From Rathayibacter sp. VKM Ac-2804 (lineage in GTDB: Bacteria > Actinomycetota > Actinomycetes > Actinomycetales > Microbacteriaceae), in contig NZ_CP047420.1 of NCBI RefSeq assembly GCF_009866655.1, positions 1,240,001-1,304,000 on the forward strand: a DNA stretch of 64,000 nucleotides, written 5' to 3'. The notes under the pieces are model-generated. The model ran no database searches and had not been told where the DNA came from. It saw only the letters and a list, made by a program, of their open reading frames with translations. Shown piece after piece: positions 36,169 to 44,728 of this stretch (within the stretch, counting starts at the first letter, position 1; every line of letters begins with the position of its first letter). Both the position numbers and the translations under genes were made by a program.

Positions 36169-37200
36169 TCAGGCGTTGGTGGCGTCCTGCACCTCGCCGA
36201 CGAGCTCCTCGATGATGTCCTCGAGGAAGAGCACGCCGGTGGTGCGACCCTCGGCGTCGACCACCCGCGCGAGGTGCGCGCCGGTGCGGCGGAGCGCGGC
36301 GAGCGCGTCCTCCAGCTCGTCGCCCGCCGAGACCGCGGCGAGGCGGCGGATCCGTTTGGCGGGCACCGGAGCGTCCGTCGCGTCGAGGTCGGAGACGTCC
36401 TTGAGGTGCAGGTAGCCGCCGGGCAGGCCGTCGGCGTCCGCGAGCAGGTAGCGGGAGTAGCCGTGCTCGGCGACCGCTCGGCGCACGTCCGCGGGAGTCG
36501 CCGCGGCGGGCAGCAGCACCAGCCGCTCGATCGGCACCGCGACGTCGACGACCCGCTTGGTCGTGAACTCGAAGGCCGCGGTGACGGTGCCGGAGGCGTC
36601 CACCAGCACGCCCTCGCGGGTCGACTGGCGCACGATCGCCGCGACCTCGTCGAGCGTGAAGGCGCTCGTCGCCTCGTCCTTCGGCTCGACCCGCACCAGG
36701 CGGAGGATGCCGTTCGCGACCGCGTTCAGCGACCAGATCAGCGGCTTCACCAGGCGCGAGACGAGCACGAGCGGCGGGGCGAGCAGCAGCGCGGCGCGGG
36801 TCGGCACCGAGAACGCGAGGTTCTTCGGCACCATCTCGCCGAACACGACGTGCAGGAAGGTGACGAGCAGCAGCGCCGCGACGAACGCGATCACGCCGAT
36901 CGCCTCGGCGGAGAGCGCTGTGAAGCCCAGCGGGATCTCGAGCAGGTGGTGGATCGCCGGCTCGGAGACGTTGAGGATCACCAGCGAGCAGACGGTGATG
37001 CCGAGCTGGCTCGTCGCGAGCATCAGCGTGGCGTGCTCCATCGCCCACAGCGTGGTCTTCGCCGCGCGGCTGCCCGCGTCGGCCCTCGGCTCGATCTGGG
37101 AGCGGCGGGCCGAGATCACGGCGAACTCGGCGCCGACGAAGAAGGCGTTGACGATCAGCAGGACCACCAGCCAGGCGATCCCGGGCAGGTACTCACTCAT
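36169..37200 (-). CDS. CNNM/CorC-family membrane protein with CBS domains (shorter paralogue)
   Basis: 343 aa: an N-terminal DUF21 membrane domain (LVVLLIVNAFFVGAEFAVISARRSQIE through FLHVVFGEMVPKNLAFS) and two CBS domains in the cytoplasm ending GVLFLEDIIEELVGEVQD. DUF21-CBS proteins (hemolysin C/CorC-type) act in Mg2+/Co2+ homeostasis. It lacks the CorC_HlyC C-terminal domain present in its upstream neighbour. ATG at 37200 lies eight bases inside the end of that neighbour, so the two are coupled. Confidence 0.88.
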   Translation of the reverse strand: MSEYLPGIAWLVVLLIVNAFFVGAEFAVISARRSQIEPRADAGSRAAKTTLWAMEHATLMLATSQLGITVCSLVILNVSEPAIHHLLEIPLGFTALSAEAIGVIAFVAALLLVTFLHVVFGEMVPKNLAFSVPTRAALLLAPPLVLVSRLVKPLIWSLNAVANGILRLVRVEPKDEATSAFTLDEVAAIVRQSTREGVLVDASGTVTAAFEFTTKRVVDVAVPIERLVLLPAAATPADVRRAVAEHGYSRYLLADADGLPGGYLHLKDVSDLDATDAPVPAKRIRRLAAVSAGDELEDALAALRRTGAHLARVVDAEGRTTGVLFLEDIIEELVGEVQDATNA

Positions 37201-38566
37201 GGACGGCCCCCTCGGCTCGGAGCGCGGCGACACCGGTGGCATCGCCTCCGTCGGCAGCGTCTCCGCCGGCGGCCGGGGTGAAGCGGACGCGGTCGACGCG
37301 GTGCGCGGCGACCCGGTCGACCCGCAGCACGCCGCCCGTCACGGCGACCTCGTCGCCGAGCTCGGGCACGCGGCCGAGGGTCGAGGCGAGGAAGCCCGCG
37401 ACCGTGTCGTAGTCCTCGCCCTCGGGCACGAGGACGCCGAGGCGCTCCGCGACCTCGTCCGGGCGCAGCTCGCCGCCGAAGGTCGCCGAGCGGCCCGAGC
37501 GGATGACGCCGGCCCGGCTGCGGTCGTGCTCGTCCTCCAGCTCGCCGACGATCTCCTCGACCAGGTCCTCGAGGGTCACGACTCCCGCGGTCCCGCCGTA
37601 CTCGTCGACGACGACCGCGATGGCGAGGCCGCTGCCGCGCAGGGGAGCGAGCAGGGCGTCGGCGCGAGCGGTCTCCGGCACGCGGATCGGTGCGATCATC
37701 AGCGACTCGGCGGTGACCGTCGAGCGGAGCGACGGCTCGAGAGCGAACGCGTGCTTGACGTGCAGGACGCCGCGGATGTCGTCGGAGTCGCGGCCGAGGA
37801 CGGGGAAGCGGGAGAATCCGGTGCGGTTCGCGAGGCCCACGACGTCCTCCGCGGTGCTCTCGAGCGCGACGGAGGCCATCCGGACCCGCGGCGTTATGAC
37901 GTCGGCGACGCTGCGGCTGGAGAAGCGGAGCGTGCGGTGCAGCAGGTCGGCGTGATCGCGGTCGAGGGTGCCCTCGAGCACCGAGCGGCGCACGAGCGAG
38001 CCGAGCTCGTCGGCGCTCCGGGCTCCCGAGAGCTCCTCCTTCGGCTCGATGCCCATCGCGCGGATCAGGGCGTTCGCCGTGTTGTTGAAGAGCAGGATCA
38101 CGGGCTTGAAGACCGTGGTGAAGAGGATCTGGAACGGCACGACGACCTGCGCGGTCTTCAGCGGCAGCGCCAGCGCGAAGTTCTTGGGGACCAGCTCGCC
38201 GATCACCATCGAGAAGACGGTGGCCAGCACGACGCCGACGACCGTGCCGATGCCGGGCACGATCTCGGCCGGGACGCCGAGGGAGCGCAGCGGGCCGTCC
38301 AGCAGCGAGCTGATCGCCGGCTCGAAGGTGTAGCCGGTCAGCAGCGTGGTGAGCGTGATGCCCAGCTGTGCGCCGGAGAGGTGGGTCGAGGTGATCCGCA
38401 GGGCGGAGATCGTCGGATCGAGGCGCTTCTCGCCACGGGCGCGGCGCTCCTCGAGCTCGTTGCGGTCGAGGTTGACCAGCGCGAACTCGGACGCGACGAA
38501 GAGTCCGGTGCCGACGGTGAGGAGGAGGCCGATGACGATGCCGAGCCATTCAGGCACCCGCGGCAC
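37193..38566 (-). CDS. CNNM/CorC-family membrane protein with CBS and CorC_HlyC domains
   Basis: 457 aa. DUF21 membrane domain ([25 protein letters not shown], then [15 protein letters not shown]), CBS pair ([11 protein letters not shown] ... [33 protein letters not shown]) and a C-terminal CorC_HlyC transporter-associated domain ([28 protein letters not shown]). Probable divalent-cation exporter or regulator. Tandem arrangement with a shorter paralogue is common in actinobacteria. GTG start; alternative GTG 12 bases downstream. Confidence 0.9.
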   Translation of the reverse strand: MPRVPEWLGIVIGLLLTVGTGLFVASEFALVNLDRNELEERRARGEKRLDPTISALRITSTHLSGAQLGITLTTLLTGYTFEPAISSLLDGPLRSLGVPAEIVPGIGTVVGVVLATVFSMVIGELVPKNFALALPLKTAQVVVPFQILFTTVFKPVILLFNNTANALIRAMGIEPKEELSGARSADELGSLVRRSVLEGTLDRDHADLLHRTLRFSSRSVADVITPRVRMASVALESTAEDVVGLANRTGFSRFPVLGRDSDDIRGVLHVKHAFALEPSLRSTVTAESLMIAPIRVPETARADALLAPLRGSGLAIAVVVDEYGGTAGVVTLEDLVEEIVGELEDEHDRSRAGVIRSGRSATFGGELRPDEVAERLGVLVPEGEDYDTVAGFLASTLGRVPELGDEVAVTGGVLRVDRVAAHRVDRVRFTPAAGGDAADGGDATGVAALRAEGAVHE

Positions 38567-38675
38567 CGCCGATCAGGGTCGAGGTCGGTGCGGCGGGCGA
38601 GGGTTCGGTGCCCGAGGGTTCAGGGGGAGGGTCGTCCATGGGGCACGACGGTAGCGGTCCTGAATATGAGAATGC

Positions 38676-39500
38676 TCACAGTGACGGGGTCGCGTCGTGC
38701 GGAGCCACCGCGTCCCAGGCGATGGTCACCTCGCCCAGCCGCCAGCGTCGCGGTCCGCCGAGGATCGGCCACTCGCCCCGCAGCGACGCGACGGAGGCGA
38801 TCCAGCGCTGCGTCGGCCCGTACACGGCGAGCGGGGCGGCGTGCAGCCAGGCCCGCTCGAGCGCGAGCAGGAAAGCGTGCACCGGCTCGCCCGCGACGTT
38901 GCGGTGGATCAGCGCCTTCGGCAGCCGCTCGGCCGCGATCATCGGCGAGGGCACGGCGCCGAGCCGGAGCGACAGGGTGAGGGAGCGGGGACCCTCGCGC
39001 CCGATCTCGATCCAGGTGCAGATCCGGCCGATCTCGTCGCAGGTCCCCTCCACCAGGACGCCGTCCGGGGTCAGCCGGTCGGTCATCGTGTGCCACGCCT
39101 CGGCGACCGCCGACTCGTCGTACTGCCGGAGGACGTTGAAGGCGCGGATCACGCTCGCCCGCTGCCGCCCGGCCAGGGGGACCTCGAAGCCGCCGCGCTC
39201 GAAGCGCACCCGGGCGTCGGCGGGGAAGGCGGTCCCGCCCTCGCGGACGCGATCGAGCTGCCGTCGCGCCGTCTCGACGCGGGCCGGCTCGATCTCGAAG
39301 CCGACCACGTCGACGCCGGGCGCCGTGCGGACCAGGCGGCGGTGCAGCTCGAGGGTCGTGACGGCGCTCGCACCGAAGCCGAGATCGACCACGATCGGCT
39401 CCGCGGTCGAGCGCAGCACCGGCAGCTCGGCCAGGCGGCGGTCGACCCGGCGGAGGCGGTTGGTGCCCGTCGTGCCGCGGGTGACGGCTCCGATCGGCAT
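38676..39500 (-). CDS. Class I SAM-dependent methyltransferase-like protein
   Basis: 274 aa. The SAM motif I region is VVDLGFGASAVTTLELHRRL, followed by VVGFEIEPARVETA (acidic motif II); later parts are family-specific. The substrate is unknown. ATG at 39500 is preceded at 7 nt by TACGCT, so a leaderless transcript diverging from gpmA is likely. The 109-base gap to the CorC-type gene downstream shows nothing else. Confidence 0.78.
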   Translation of the reverse strand: MPIGAVTRGTTGTNRLRRVDRRLAELPVLRSTAEPIVVDLGFGASAVTTLELHRRLVRTAPGVDVVGFEIEPARVETARRQLDRVREGGTAFPADARVRFERGGFEVPLAGRQRASVIRAFNVLRQYDESAVAEAWHTMTDRLTPDGVLVEGTCDEIGRICTWIEIGREGPRSLTLSLRLGAVPSPMIAAERLPKALIHRNVAGEPVHAFLLALERAWLHAAPLAVYGPTQRWIASVASLRGEWPILGGPRRWRLGEVTIAWDAVAPHDATPSL

Positions 39501-39548
39501 GGTCTCCAGCGTATCCGGGGGCGGAGGGGCCGCCTCTAAACTGGACGC

Positions 39549-40301
39549 ATGTCCGAGACCTACACCCTCATCCTCGTGCGCCACGGCAACAGCGAGTGGA
39601 ACCAGAAGAATCTGTTCACCGGCTGGGTCGACGTGCGGCTCACCGAGCAGGGCGTCGCGGAGGCGACCCGCGCCGGCGAGCTGCTGACCGAGGCGGGGCT
39701 GCACCCCGACGTCGTCTACACCTCGCGCCAGACCCGCGCGATCCAGACCGCGAACATCGCGCTCGAGAAGGCCGATCGCCTGTGGATCGACGTGAAGCGC
39801 TCCTGGCGCCTCAACGAGCGCCACTACGGCGCGCTGCAGGGCAAGGACAAGGCGCAGACCCTGGCCGAGTACGGTCCCGAGCAGTTCATGACCTGGCGCC
39901 GCTCGTTCGACGTGCCGCCGCCCCCCATCGACGACGAGGACCAGTACTCGCAGGCGCACGACGAGCGCTACGCCGACCTCGGCGACGACCTGCCCCGCAC
40001 CGAGTCGCTCAAGCTCGTGATCGAGCGGATGCTGCCGTACTGGGAGTCGGACATCAAGCCGGACCTCGCCTCGGGCAAGACCGTCATGATCACCGCGCAC
40101 GGCAACTCGCTGCGTGCGCTGGTGAAGACGCTCGACGGCATCTCGGACTCGGACATCGCCGAGCTCAACATCCCGACCGGCATCCCCCTCGTCTACACCC
40201 TCGACGAGAACTTCGAGCCGATCGGCGAGGCCCGCTACCTCGACCCGGAGGCCGCCGCCGCCGGCGCCGCCGCCGTCGCCGCCCAGGGCGCGAAGAAGTA
40301 G
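39549..40301 (+). CDS. gpmA: 2,3-bisphosphoglycerate-dependent phosphoglycerate mutase
   Basis: 250 aa. Catalytic [24 protein letters not shown] (phospho-His11 region), [26 protein letters not shown] and [15 protein letters not shown] (second His). It interconverts 3- and 2-phosphoglycerate in glycolysis. TAAACT 6 nt before ATG: leaderless. A hairpin (40324-40357) and a repeat block follow. Confidence 0.96.
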   Translation: MSETYTLILVRHGNSEWNQKNLFTGWVDVRLTEQGVAEATRAGELLTEAGLHPDVVYTSRQTRAIQTANIALEKADRLWIDVKRSWRLNERHYGALQGKDKAQTLAEYGPEQFMTWRRSFDVPPPPIDDEDQYSQAHDERYADLGDDLPRTESLKLVIERMLPYWESDIKPDLASGKTVMITAHGNSLRALVKTLDGISDSDIAELNIPTGIPLVYTLDENFEPIGEARYLDPEAAAAGAAAVAAQGAKK

Positions 40302-40323
40302 CCCGCCCCCCTCGCACCGCCGC

Positions 40324-40357
40324 ACGGCCCGCCGGAGTCTCCACTCCCGCGGGCCGT
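40324..40357 (+). terminator. Hairpin after gpmA
   Basis: ACGGCCCGC and GCGGGCCGT form a 9-bp perfect stem 22 bases after the gpmA stop codon. Confidence 0.65.
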
Positions 40358-40420
40358 CCGTGTCTGCACCCGCCCCCCGTGGAGCCGGGCGCTCTGACAC
40401 CTCGAGCCCTCGCGACGGTG

Positions 40421-40455
40421 GATCTCGATACGCGCGCTGCGCGCGCTACTCGATC
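40421..40455. repeat. REP-like palindrome, copy 3 (inverted)
   Basis: GATCTCGATACGCGCG and CGCGCGCTACTCGATC: the family element in the opposite orientation to copy 4. Together they flank the 60-bp tandem array. Confidence 0.8.
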
Positions 40456-40680
40456 ACCACGGATGACCGAGCCAGGTCGCGGAACGCGCCCCTTCCCTGC
40501 TGGCGCTGCTCGATCACCACGGATGCGAGAGCGAGGTCGCGGAACGCGCCCCTTCCCTGCTGGCGCTGCTCGATCACCACGGATGCGAGAACGTGGTCGC
40601 GGAACGCGCCCCTTCCCTGCTGGCGCTGCTCGATCACCACGGACGCGAGAACGAGGCCGCGGAACGCGCCCCTTCCCTGC
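40441..40680. repeat. Tandem array of 60-bp units (about four copies)
   Basis: Four units of exactly 60 bases, differing by only a few bases in the middle; each contains CTCGATCACCACGGA, GAGGTCGCGGAACGCG and CCCCTTCCCTGC. Units begin near 40441, 40501, 40561 and 40621. The CTCGATCACCAC part resembles the end of the neighbouring REP-like element, so the array may have grown from one. There are no spacers, so it is not a CRISPR. Its length is a multiple of three, but the peptide it could encode is a low-complexity repeat and I do not call a gene. Confidence 0.92.
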
Positions 40681-40681
40681 T

Positions 40682-40716
40682 GGTCGAGTAGCCGCGGTAC
40701 GCGGCGTATCGAGACC
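40682..40716. repeat. REP-like palindrome, copy 4
   Basis: GGTCGAGTAGCCGC and GCGGCGTATCGAGACC around GTAC; joins the end of the 60-bp array without a gap. Confidence 0.82.
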
Positions 40717-40735
40717 CCGCGTCCATTCGACGGTG

Positions 40736-40770
40736 GATCTCGACACGCGCGCGGCACGCGCTACTCGATC
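40736..40770. repeat. REP-like palindrome, copy 5 (inverted)
   Basis: GATCTCGACACGCGCG and GCACGCGCTACTCGATC; head-to-head with copy 4, so copies 4 and 5 form a REP pair. The rest of the gap to phoU (40771-40984) holds one more small hairpin (GAGTGAATCGC...GCGATTCGCTC, 40868-40895), a possible phoU terminator. Confidence 0.8.
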
Positions 40771-40984
40771 AGCAGGGAAGTGCGGGCACCGACCAGCGAG
40801 GCACGGCCGCTGTCACTCGATGACCGAGCGCTGAGAGTCGAGACCAGCCGCCCCCCACAAGGCGAACGAGTGAATCGCGTGCCAGCGATTCGCTCTAGGT
40901 GTTCGCGCCCCGCTCTGCGGAACGCAAGCAAGCGGTCTGCCGACCGCGGTCGATATCGCGCTCGCGCGACATCGACAAATGGAC

Positions 40985-41626
40985 TCAGCCCCAGTCGCCC
41001 GAGATGAGGTACTGGACCTTCTTCGCGATGGACACCGCGTGGTCGGCGAAGCGCTCGTGGTAGCGGCTGGCGAGGGTGGCGTCGACGGTGTCGGCGGCCT
41101 GGCCCTTCCAGGCCTCGCTGAGCACCTTGTCGAAGACGCTGACGTGCAGCTCGTCGATCTTGTCGTCCTCGTCGCGGATCTCCTCGGCTAGGCGGGGGTC
41201 CTGCGTGCGCAGCAGCTCGGTGAGCTTGTGCGCGACGACCACGTCCAGGCGGCCCATCTCGACGAAGGTCGGGCGGAGCGTCTTCGGCACGACCTTGTCG
41301 GGGAAGCGGTAGCGGGAGAGCTGTGCGATGTGCTCGGCGATGTCGCCCATCCGCTCGAGCGAGGCGCTGATCCGCAGCGCGGACACGACGGTCCTCAGGT
41401 CGCGGGCGACCGGTCCCTGGCGGGCGAGGATGTCGATCGCCAGCTCGTCGAGGCTGATGGCCAGCTCGTCGATGCGGGCGTCGCTGGCGATGACCTCCTC
41501 GGCGAGGGAGACGTCGGAGTGGTTGAACGCCTGGGTCGCCTTCTCGATCGCGATCTCGACGAGTCCGGAGATCTCGACGAGCCGATCCTGGACTTCGGCC
41601 AGCTCCTGCTGGAAAACTTCGCGCAT
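40985..41626 (-). CDS. phoU: Phosphate-signalling complex protein PhoU
   Basis: 213 aa, two PhoU helical bundles: REVFQQELAEVQDRLVEISGLVEIAIEKATQAF, LRISASLERMGDIAEHIAQLSRY (E...D metal-binding motif) and the matching second repeat ASRYHERFADHAVSIAKKVQYL. PhoU couples the Pst transporter to the SenX3 kinase, silencing it when phosphate is plentiful. ATG at 41626 begins the conserved part. Diverges from senX3 over 210 bases. Confidence 0.93.
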   Translation of the reverse strand: MREVFQQELAEVQDRLVEISGLVEIAIEKATQAFNHSDVSLAEEVIASDARIDELAISLDELAIDILARQGPVARDLRTVVSALRISASLERMGDIAEHIAQLSRYRFPDKVVPKTLRPTFVEMGRLDVVVAHKLTELLRTQDPRLAEEIRDEDDKIDELHVSVFDKVLSEAWKGQAADTVDATLASRYHERFADHAVSIAKKVQYLISGDWG

Positions 41627-41733
41627 CTTCTTCTCGACCCTCTCTGCGGCACGCACGGAGGACGGTGCCGTTCCACGCCGCGCACGACGCTGCGACTGCA
41701 CCAGGTCGGCGCAGGCGCAGTCATGATGACCAC

Positions 41734-41766
41734 GGCAGGTTAACGAACGGTGCCGAGCGTTTGAAC
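41734..41766 (-). promoter_or_regulatory. Candidate degenerate Pho box between phoU and senX3
   Basis: Three consecutive 11-mers on the minus strand: GTTCAAACGCT, CGGCACCGTTC, GTTAACCTGCC. The outer two resemble GTTCACC-type repeats, the middle one does not. The 27-nt spacing to a -10 box seen at pstS and ppk is not found here, so this is weak. Confidence 0.35.
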
Positions 41767-41836
41767 AGTACTCGACCCGCGACCCGTCGCCGGGCATCCG
41801 GTAGGGAGACGGGCGGTGGATGGATAGCCTGGGAGC

Positions 41837-43006
41837 GTGGATCCGGGCCTGATCGTCGTGCTGTCGCTCGTTCTCGGCATCGTCATCGGCGTCGTCCTGA
41901 CGAGTGTCGTGTCGCTCGCCGCACGCCAGGGGCGGATCGCCGCCGAGGTCGTCACCGTCGGCCTGCCCGAGGGGATCGGCGCGATCATCGACGCCGTCGG
42001 AGCGCCCGCCTTCGTGACGGATCCGTCCCACAACGTGCTCAAGGCGTCCGCTCGCGCGATCTCGCTCGGCCTCGTCTCGCAGGACACGCTGCTGCATCCC
42101 GACCTTGTCGCGATCGTCGACCGGGTGCGCCGCTTCGGCGACGACATCGAGCAGGACCTGGAGCTGGCGACGAGTCCGCTCTCGGACGCCGCGGTCACCC
42201 TGGTCGTGCACGCCACGCGGCTCGGCTCCCGCTTCGTGCTCGTCCTGGCCGAGGACCACACGGAGGCCCGCCGCCTGGAGGCGGTGCGCCGCGACTTCGT
42301 GGCGAACATCTCGCACGAGCTGAAGACACCGATCGGCGCGGTCGGCCTCCTCGCCGAGGCCCTCGACTCCGCCGCCGACGACCCGAAGCAGGTGCGCCGC
42401 TTCGCGCACCGGCTGACGCAGGAGTCGCACCGCCTTGCGAAGATCACCCGCGAGATCATCGAGCTCTCCCGCCTGCAGTCCGCCGACGTCGCCGGCTCCG
42501 CCGAGGTCGTCCGCGTCGACGACATCGTGGTCGCCGCGCTCGAGACGACCCATGTGATGGCGGAGTCGCACGACGTCACCCTCGTCAAGGGCGGGATGAA
42601 GAAGGCGTACGTCGCCGGCCAGGAGAAGATGCTCGTCTCTGCGCTGCACAACCTGCTCGCCAACGCCATCCAGTACTCGCCGCCCGGCTCCCGCGTCGGC
42701 ATCGGCGTCCGCTCCACCGGCGGCGTCGTCGAGATCGCCGTCACCGACCAGGGCATCGGCATTCCGGAGGAGGACCTCGACCGCGTGTTCGAGCGCTTCT
42801 ACCGCGTCGACCAGGCCCGCTCGCGTCACACCGGCGGCACCGGCCTCGGCCTCAGCATCGTCAAGCACGCCGTGCAGAACCACGGCGGCGACGTCCGCGT
42901 CTGGTCCAAACCCGGTCGCGGCAGCACCTTCACCATCCGACTCCCCGAAGTAGACCCGGCCAGGACGCCCTTCGCGTCCGCCGCCCCGATAGGAGACACC
43001 GCGTGA
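41837..43006 (+). CDS. senX3: Sensor histidine kinase of the SenX3/PhoR type
   Basis: 389 aa. One or two membrane segments at the N-terminus (about 5-27), a PAS-like domain (AIIDAVGAPAFVTDPSHNVLKASARA), H-box DFVANISHELKTPIGAV (His160), N-box LHNLLANAIQYSPPGS, G boxes DQGIGIPEEDL and GGTGLGLSIVKHAVQNHGG. Neighbourhood with phoU and the regulator below identifies it as the phosphate kinase. TAGCCT 6 nt before the GTG start. Confidence 0.92.
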   Translation: MDPGLIVVLSLVLGIVIGVVLTSVVSLAARQGRIAAEVVTVGLPEGIGAIIDAVGAPAFVTDPSHNVLKASARAISLGLVSQDTLLHPDLVAIVDRVRRFGDDIEQDLELATSPLSDAAVTLVVHATRLGSRFVLVLAEDHTEARRLEAVRRDFVANISHELKTPIGAVGLLAEALDSAADDPKQVRRFAHRLTQESHRLAKITREIIELSRLQSADVAGSAEVVRVDDIVVAALETTHVMAESHDVTLVKGGMKKAYVAGQEKMLVSALHNLLANAIQYSPPGSRVGIGVRSTGGVVEIAVTDQGIGIPEEDLDRVFERFYRVDQARSRHTGGTGLGLSIVKHAVQNHGGDVRVWSKPGRGSTFTIRLPEVDPARTPFASAAPIGDTA

Positions 43007-43680
43007 CCAGCATCCTGCTCGTCGAGGACGAGAGCGCCCTCAGCGAGCCGCTCAGCTACCTGCTCGAACGCGAGGGCTACGACGTCACCGTCGCCGAGGA
43101 CGGCCTGCGCGCCGTCGCCGCCTTCGACGACGGCGAGTACGACCTGATCCTGCTCGACCTCATGCTCCCCGGCATGCCCGGCACCGAGGTGTGCCGCGAG
43201 ATCCGCACCCGCTCCGCGATCCCGATCATCATGGTCACCGCGAAGGACTCGGAGGTGGACATCGTCGTCGGGCTCGAGCTCGGCGCCGACGACTACGTCA
43301 CCAAGCCGTACTCGACCCGGGAGCTGCTCGCCCGCATCCGGGCCGTCCTCCGCCGCCGCACCGAGGACCCGGGGGAGGAGCGCATCGTCGTGGCCGGACC
43401 CGTCCGGATGGACATCGAGCGGCACACCGTCGAGGTCGACGGCGTCGAGACCCCCATGCCGCTCAAGGAGTTCGAGCTGCTCGAGATGCTCCTCCGCAAC
43501 GCCGGCCGCGTCCTCACCCGCGGCCAGCTGATCGACCGCGTCTGGGGCAGCGACTACTTCGGCGACACCAAGACCCTCGACGTCCACGTCAAGCGCATCC
43601 GCTCCAAGATCGAGAAGACGCCCAAAGAGCCGGTGCTCCTGGTGACCGTCCGCGGCCTCGGCTACCGCTTCGACGCCTGA
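43003..43680 (+). CDS. regX3: Phosphate response regulator RegX3/PhoP
   Basis: 225 aa: receiver domain with Asp52 (LILLDLMLPGMPG) and the OmpR winged helix (MPLKEFELLEMLLRNAGRVLTRGQLIDRVWGSDYFGDTKTLDVHVKRIRSKIE). The GTG start overlaps the senX3 stop (GTGA). It presumably activates pstS and ppk through the Pho boxes reported above. Confidence 0.93.
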   Translation: MTSILLVEDESALSEPLSYLLEREGYDVTVAEDGLRAVAAFDDGEYDLILLDLMLPGMPGTEVCREIRTRSAIPIIMVTAKDSEVDIVVGLELGADDYVTKPYSTRELLARIRAVLRRRTEDPGEERIVVAGPVRMDIERHTVEVDGVETPMPLKEFELLEMLLRNAGRVLTRGQLIDRVWGSDYFGDTKTLDVHVKRIRSKIEKTPKEPVLLVTVRGLGYRFDA

Positions 43681-43782
43681 TCGCGGGGCCTGGCGGGGGC
43701 GTCTGCGGCGTTGCCGTCGGTTGCGATACCGCCGGTATCGCGCCCTCCTCCGCCTTGCATCCACCCCCACCAGGCCCCGCGA
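43681..43782. repeat. MITE-like palindromic element (102 bp)
   Basis: It starts at the first base after the regX3 stop. Ends TCGCGGGGCCTGGCGGGGG and its complement (18 of 19 bases). The core TCTGCGGCGTTGCCGTCGG...GCGATACCGCCGGTATCGC...CTCCTCCGCC recurs three times at 48.46-48.75 kb, but the arms there are different and still complementary. Confidence 0.82.
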
Positions 43783-43839
43783 TCCACTTCTGACGGCGGG
43801 GGCAGCGAGCCGCCGTCTGCAGAGGTGCGGGCGCTGGTC

Positions 43840-43896
43840 GGGCCGTCGCTGTGCGACGAGCGGTCTGCAACAGGGCCATCGCTGTGCGACGAGCGG
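43840..43896. repeat. Two direct repeats, 33-base period
   Basis: GGCCGTCGCTGTGCGACG and GGCCATCGCTGTGCGACG, each continuing AGCGG, begin at 43841 and 43874. Inside the convergent regX3/lipoprotein gap; no gene in it. Confidence 0.7.
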
Positions 43897-43913
43897 GTTC
43901 GGCGGAACATGCT

Positions 43914-43946
43914 GGTCGAGTAGCCCCGCAGGGGCGTATCGAGACC
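43914..43946. repeat. REP-like palindrome, copy 6
   Basis: GGTCGAGTAGCCCC and GGGGCGTATCGAGACC, preceded by TGCT as in copies 1, 4 and 7. Confidence 0.82.
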
Positions 43947-43961
43947 CGCGCGCCGGAACGA

Positions 43962-43995
43962 CGAAGGGCCGCCCACCGCAGTGGACGGCCCTTCG
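43962..43995. terminator. Hairpin terminator downstream of the lipoprotein gene
   Basis: CGAAGGGCCGCCCAC and GTGGACGGCCCTTCG pair with one mismatch around CGCA; 13 bases beyond the lipoprotein stop, and able to serve both strands. Confidence 0.8.
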
Positions 43996-44008
43996 CGAGG
44001 AGCGGGTG

Positions 44009-44572
44009 CTACTCCGCCGGGGCGTCGACGCCGGGCTGCACGGTCGGGGTGGGCAGCGCCGTCTGCGCCGGGTTCGCCGTGGGCGTGACCGTCGGGGTGG
44101 CCGACGGGGCCGGAGTCAGCGTCGCGTACGCCTCGAGGGCGTTCGTCAGGATCGGGACGAGGAGCTCCCTGCCCTCCTCCGAGCCGTACTGGAAGTAGAC
44201 GGGGAACAGGCTGCCCGGGAGGGTGTCGAGGCCCTCCATCGTGACCGCCTCGGTGCTGTCCGGCCGGACCTCCGTGCGACCGGGGACCGCGTCCACGGTG
44301 TCGCTCGTCCGGCCCGTGCTCGCCTCGTACTGCACCTCGACGCTCACCGTCTCGTCGGTGTCGTTGATCAGCGAGACGACGAGCGTGCCGACCTCGCCGT
44401 CCTCGGAGATGATCATCGCGTTGCGGATGGACACGTCGCCGACGGTCGCACCCACCCCGTCGCTGGGGTCGTAGATGGCCCGGGTCGCCTGCGGGGCCAC
44501 CAGGTTGCAGCCGGCGGTGGCGAACGCGACGCCGACCGCGAGAACGACGGATGCAGCGATACGCGCCTTCAC
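44009..44572 (-). CDS. LpqE-like lipoprotein
   Basis: 187 aa. A lipoprotein signal with TAGC lipobox (Cys22) is followed by a beta-sandwich-like domain (VGDVSIRNAMIISEDGEVGTLVVSLINDTDETVSVEVQYE) and a Pro/Thr-rich C-terminus (TPTVTPTANPAQT). Mycobacterial LpqE has the same location near ispD, cysS and the rRNA methyltransferase, which supports the name; function unknown, possibly copper-chaperone-like or an anchor. GTG start at 44572 following AGGAAC. Divergent from ispDF. Confidence 0.72.
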   Translation of the reverse strand: MKARIAASVVLAVGVAFATAGCNLVAPQATRAIYDPSDGVGATVGDVSIRNAMIISEDGEVGTLVVSLINDTDETVSVEVQYEASTGRTSDTVDAVPGRTEVRPDSTEAVTMEGLDTLPGSLFPVYFQYGSEEGRELLVPILTNALEAYATLTPAPSATPTVTPTANPAQTALPTPTVQPGVDAPAE

Positions 44573-44728
44573 GGGTTCCTCCAGATCATCGGCCCCGCCC
44601 ACCCCGGGCAGGGCGGATTCGAGGTGCAGGAGCCGGAAAAAGAATAGCGCAGCCGCGCTCTCGTCCCGGCCGGGCTGCCCCCTCCGCCCGCCCGCTGCTA
44701 CTGTGACCGGCGGCGAAAGGACGTCCCG

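Noticed and set aside
40441..40680. Possible CRISPR array
   Set aside because: Units are contiguous 60-mers with near identity over the whole length; there are no unique spacers and no cas genes in the window.
40446..40757. Minus-strand frame coding repeats of a QQGRGAFRD-like peptide
   Set aside because: It is only the translation of the 60-bp tandem array, whose unit is a multiple of three. No ribosome site or promoter was found, and the ends lie in REP-like palindromes.
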